Of a stretch of DNA of 7,548 nucleotides, positions 5,883 to 7,548 are shown piece after piece. The position numbers were made by a program, and so were the translations under genes. Each line of letters opens with the position of its first letter. Positions within the stretch are counted from its first letter, which is position 1. The DNA is from an uncultured Eubacteriales bacterium (GTDB taxonomy: Bacteria > Bacillota > Clostridia > Christensenellales > Aristaeellaceae), in contig URJB01000080.1 in assembly GCA_900548145.1 (NCBI GenBank), forward strand, positions 1 through 7,548. Direction: 5' to 3'. The notes beneath the pieces were generated by a model. That model was not told the origin of the DNA, searched no databases, and saw only the letters and a program-made list of their open reading frames with translations.

Positions 5883-5945
5883 CAGTCGGCTTCTGCTCCT
5901 TCTTAACGGCTTTCGGAAAGAGGATTTCGGTGCAATGGCTTTTTT
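5868..5945 (+). terminator. Intrinsic terminator (attenuator) in the mgtE leader
   Basis: GCCATTG (5868-5874) pairs perfectly with CAATGGC (5933-5939). The stem extends by U5875-G5932 and CCGAA/TTCGG (5876-5880 with 5926-5930), with U5931 bulged, giving about 13 bp. Six Ts follow directly at 5940-5945. The 45-nt loop holds a small GCAG/CTGC hairpin (5882-5885/5893-5896). The 5' strand is the same sequence that forms the 3' strand of P1, so terminator and P1 cannot coexist. A weaker hairpin at 5929-5950 is followed by a second T6 (5952-5957) and could act as a backup terminator. Confidence 0.7.
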
Positions 5946-5949
5946 GCGT

Positions 5950-6016
5950 CCTTTTTTCGTCTGCCGTCAGGGATTCCCTGCCCGCCCCATCTGGTGTGGA
6001 GCAACGAAAAAGGAGG
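5950..6016 (+). promoter_or_regulatory. mgtE ribosome binding site and possible sequestering helix
   Basis: The mgtE ribosome binding site AAGGAGG (6010-6016) lies 8 nt before ATG 6025. CCTTTTTTCGT (5950-5960) can pair with ACGAAAAAGG (6004-6013) with one U bulged, covering the first half of that site. A 5-bp hairpin CAGGG-ATT-CCCTG lies between, at about 5968-5980. This leaves room for translational control in transcripts that escape the terminator. The pairing is seen in the sequence; its use is inference. Confidence 0.4.
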
Positions 6017-6024
6017 AATGAAAC

Positions 6025-7518
6025 ATGGACGAGATGGAAAAGGATGAACTGAAAAAAGACGAACTGAAAACGTCCGAAGCGCCCGAGAACGCCTCCCACG
6101 AGAAGCATTTGGACGACGACCACGACAGCGCCGCGGCCCAGCATCCCGACTACTGTCAGGAACTGGCCACCATCGTTCGGGGAACGATCACCCCCAAGGC
6201 GCTGAAAGAAAAAGTTGAAAATTATCACGAAAACGATATTGCCGACGTGCTCTCCATTTTGAACCGGGCCGAGCGCGAAAAGCTCTATCATGTGCTGGAC
6301 GCCCAGACCCTGTCCACCGTGCTGGAATACGCGGAGGACGTGGAAGTCTACCTGAACGAGCTGGGGCTCCGGCAGCGTATTCAGGTACTTTCCCACATGG
6401 AGACCGACAAGGTGGTAGAGTACCTGAAAACGCTGGACAAAACCGAGCGCAACAATCTGATGGACCTCTTCGACGAGGACACCCGTCACGACGTGAACCT
6501 GCTCTGGTCCTTTGATGAGGACGAGATCGGCAGCGTCATGACCACGAACTACATCGAAGTGACCGAAGGCATCAGCGTCCGGGAGGCCATGAAGGAGCTG
6601 ATCGATCAGGCGGCGGAGAACGACAACATCTCCACCATTTACGTCATCGACAAAGACCGTACTTTTTACGGCGCTATCGACCTGAAGGAACTGATCATCG
6701 CCCGGGAAAATACGCCGCTGAACTCTCTTGTCATCACTTCCTACCCCTACGTATACGCGCAGGAGCGCATCGAGGACTGCGTCAACGCCATACGCGATTA
6801 CTCCGAGGACTCCATTCCCGTTCTGGACAATCAGAACAAGCTGCTGGGCGTCATCACCGCGCAGGACTTCCTGCAGGTCGTAGACGACGAAATGGGCGAC
6901 GACTACGCCAAGTTAGCCGGTTTGACTTCCGAGGAAGACCTGAAGGAGCCCATCGGCGAGAGTCTGCGCAAGCGTCTGCCGTGGCTTCTGATCCTGTTGG
7001 GTCTGGGTCTGGTGGTTTCCAGCGTGGTGGGCGTTTTCGAAGCCGTCGTTGCCCAGCTGACGTTGGTGGTCTGCTTCCAGTCGTTGATTCTGGACATGGC
7101 CGGTAACGTAGGTACGCAGTCGCTGGCCGTCACCATTCGTGTATTGATGGACGAGAACCTGAGCGGCAAGGAAAAGCTGGCGCTGGTCTGGAAAGAAGCC
7201 CGCATCGGTCTGCTGAACGGTGTGATTCTGGGCAGTGCGTCCTTTATCGCCATCGGCCTATACATTCACTTCTTCAAGGCGGAAAGCTGGGGCTTTGCCT
7301 TTGGTGTGTCAGGCTGTCTGGGAGCGGCGATGATCCTGGCCATGTTCCTATCCAGCATCACCGGCACTACCATCCCCATGCTTTTCAAGAAGATTCACAT
7401 CGACCCCGCTGTGGCTTCCGGTCCCTTGATCACCACCTTGAACGACCTGGTGGCCGTCATTTCCTACTACGGTCTCACCTGGATCTTCCTGATCGAAATG
7501 TTCCACCTGCAGGGCTAG
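6025..7518 (+). CDS. mgtE: Magnesium transporter MgtE
   Basis: MgtE is a dimeric, Mg2+-gated channel of the cytoplasmic membrane whose cytosolic domains close the pore when internal Mg2+ is sufficient. The 497-residue protein shows a superhelical N domain (about 45-160) and paired CBS domains (about 168-287; YVIDKDRTFYGAIDLKELI and IPVLDNQNKLLGVITAQD mark the repeats). A connecting plug-helix region (about 288-315) leads to about five membrane helices (318-495). The signature DMAGNVGTQSLAVT at 357-370 and DPAVASGPLITTLNDL at 460-475 are present; D474 aligns with the pore Asp of characterised MgtE. The first 40 or so residues are an unusually acidic, charged extension with a tandem KDELKKDELK at 7-16. 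The start is supported by AAGGAGG 8 nt upstream. Expression is probably controlled by the structured leader and terminator. The stop is TAG. Confidence 0.96.
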   Translation: MDEMEKDELKKDELKTSEAPENASHEKHLDDDHDSAAAQHPDYCQELATIVRGTITPKALKEKVENYHENDIADVLSILNRAEREKLYHVLDAQTLSTVLEYAEDVEVYLNELGLRQRIQVLSHMETDKVVEYLKTLDKTERNNLMDLFDEDTRHDVNLLWSFDEDEIGSVMTTNYIEVTEGISVREAMKELIDQAAENDNISTIYVIDKDRTFYGAIDLKELIIARENTPLNSLVITSYPYVYAQERIEDCVNAIRDYSEDSIPVLDNQNKLLGVITAQDFLQVVDDEMGDDYAKLAGLTSEEDLKEPIGESLRKRLPWLLILLGLGLVVSSVVGVFEAVVAQLTLVVCFQSLILDMAGNVGTQSLAVTIRVLMDENLSGKEKLALVWKEARIGLLNGVILGSASFIAIGLYIHFFKAESWGFAFGVSGCLGAAMILAMFLSSITGTTIPMLFKKIHIDPAVASGPLITTLNDLVAVISYYGLTWIFLIEMFHLQG

Positions 7519-7537
7519 GCAGGGGCAGCGCCCCTGC
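7519..7537. repeat. GC-rich perfect hairpin immediately after mgtE
   Basis: GCAGGGGC (7519-7526) and GCCCCTGC (7530-7537) form an 8-bp perfect stem with loop AGC, starting on the base after the mgtE stop. No T tract follows before the window ends, so termination activity is uncertain. The motif shares a 12-mer in reverse orientation with 108-119 upstream of prfB, suggesting a dispersed intergenic repeat or shared terminator-like element. Confidence 0.55.
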
Positions 7538-7548
7538 ACCCCACACCG

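Noticed and set aside
5701..6489. 262-codon minus-strand frame over the mgtE leader and start
   Set aside because: Antisense to mgtE; the region is better explained by promoter, structured leader and mgtE N-terminus.

Overview
The window reads like a chromosomal segment of a GC-rich low-abundance-repeat Firmicute, most likely an Oscillospiraceae/clostridial cluster IV gut bacterium (Faecalibacterium-like or a related genus). The basis is the gene families, strong AGGAGG-type ribosome binding sites, a GC-rich codon bias, and a CwlD-type amidase. The genus is inference; no 16S or other taxonomic marker is present.

Layout. Bases 1-170 hold no convincing gene but contain strong hairpins that look like an intergenic repeat element. 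A plus-strand block follows: prfB (release factor 2, 189-1292), a GT-C-like polytopic membrane protein with a GTG start (1353-2861), and a second polytopic membrane protein (2862-4049) whose ATG directly abuts the preceding stop codon. On the minus strand, a CwlD-type N-acetylmuramoyl-L-alanine amidase (4019-4813) converges on that block and overlaps its last gene tail to tail by 31 bp. The AT-rich divergent region 4832-5144 carries a dense cluster of DnaA-box-like 9-mers (TTTTCCACA and near matches) and a perfect 14-bp inverted repeat. A NUDIX hydrolase gene (5145-5643) is split by a single-base frameshift in a G6 tract. The window ends with mgtE (6025-7515 plus stop), a Mg2+ transporter/channel, and a short GC-rich hairpin.

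The most striking region is the 310-nt leader of mgtE. It starts at a near-consensus sigma-A promoter (TTGACT-17 bp-TACAAT). It can fold into a multi-helix, aptamer-like structure closed by an 8-bp helix. The 3' strand of that helix is also the 5' strand of a 13-bp intrinsic terminator followed by six Ts, so the two folds exclude each other. The 5' strand of the closing helix contains the AUG of a 30-codon open reading frame that has an excellent ribosome binding site. This looks like either a Mg2+ riboswitch (diverged M-box or another class) or a leader-peptide attenuator.

Functionally the window mixes housekeeping translation termination (prfB), envelope biology (two integral membrane proteins, peptidoglycan amidase), nucleotide or metabolite clean-up (NUDIX) and Mg2+ homeostasis (mgtE). 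Only the two membrane-protein genes, possibly with prfB, look like one transcription unit.
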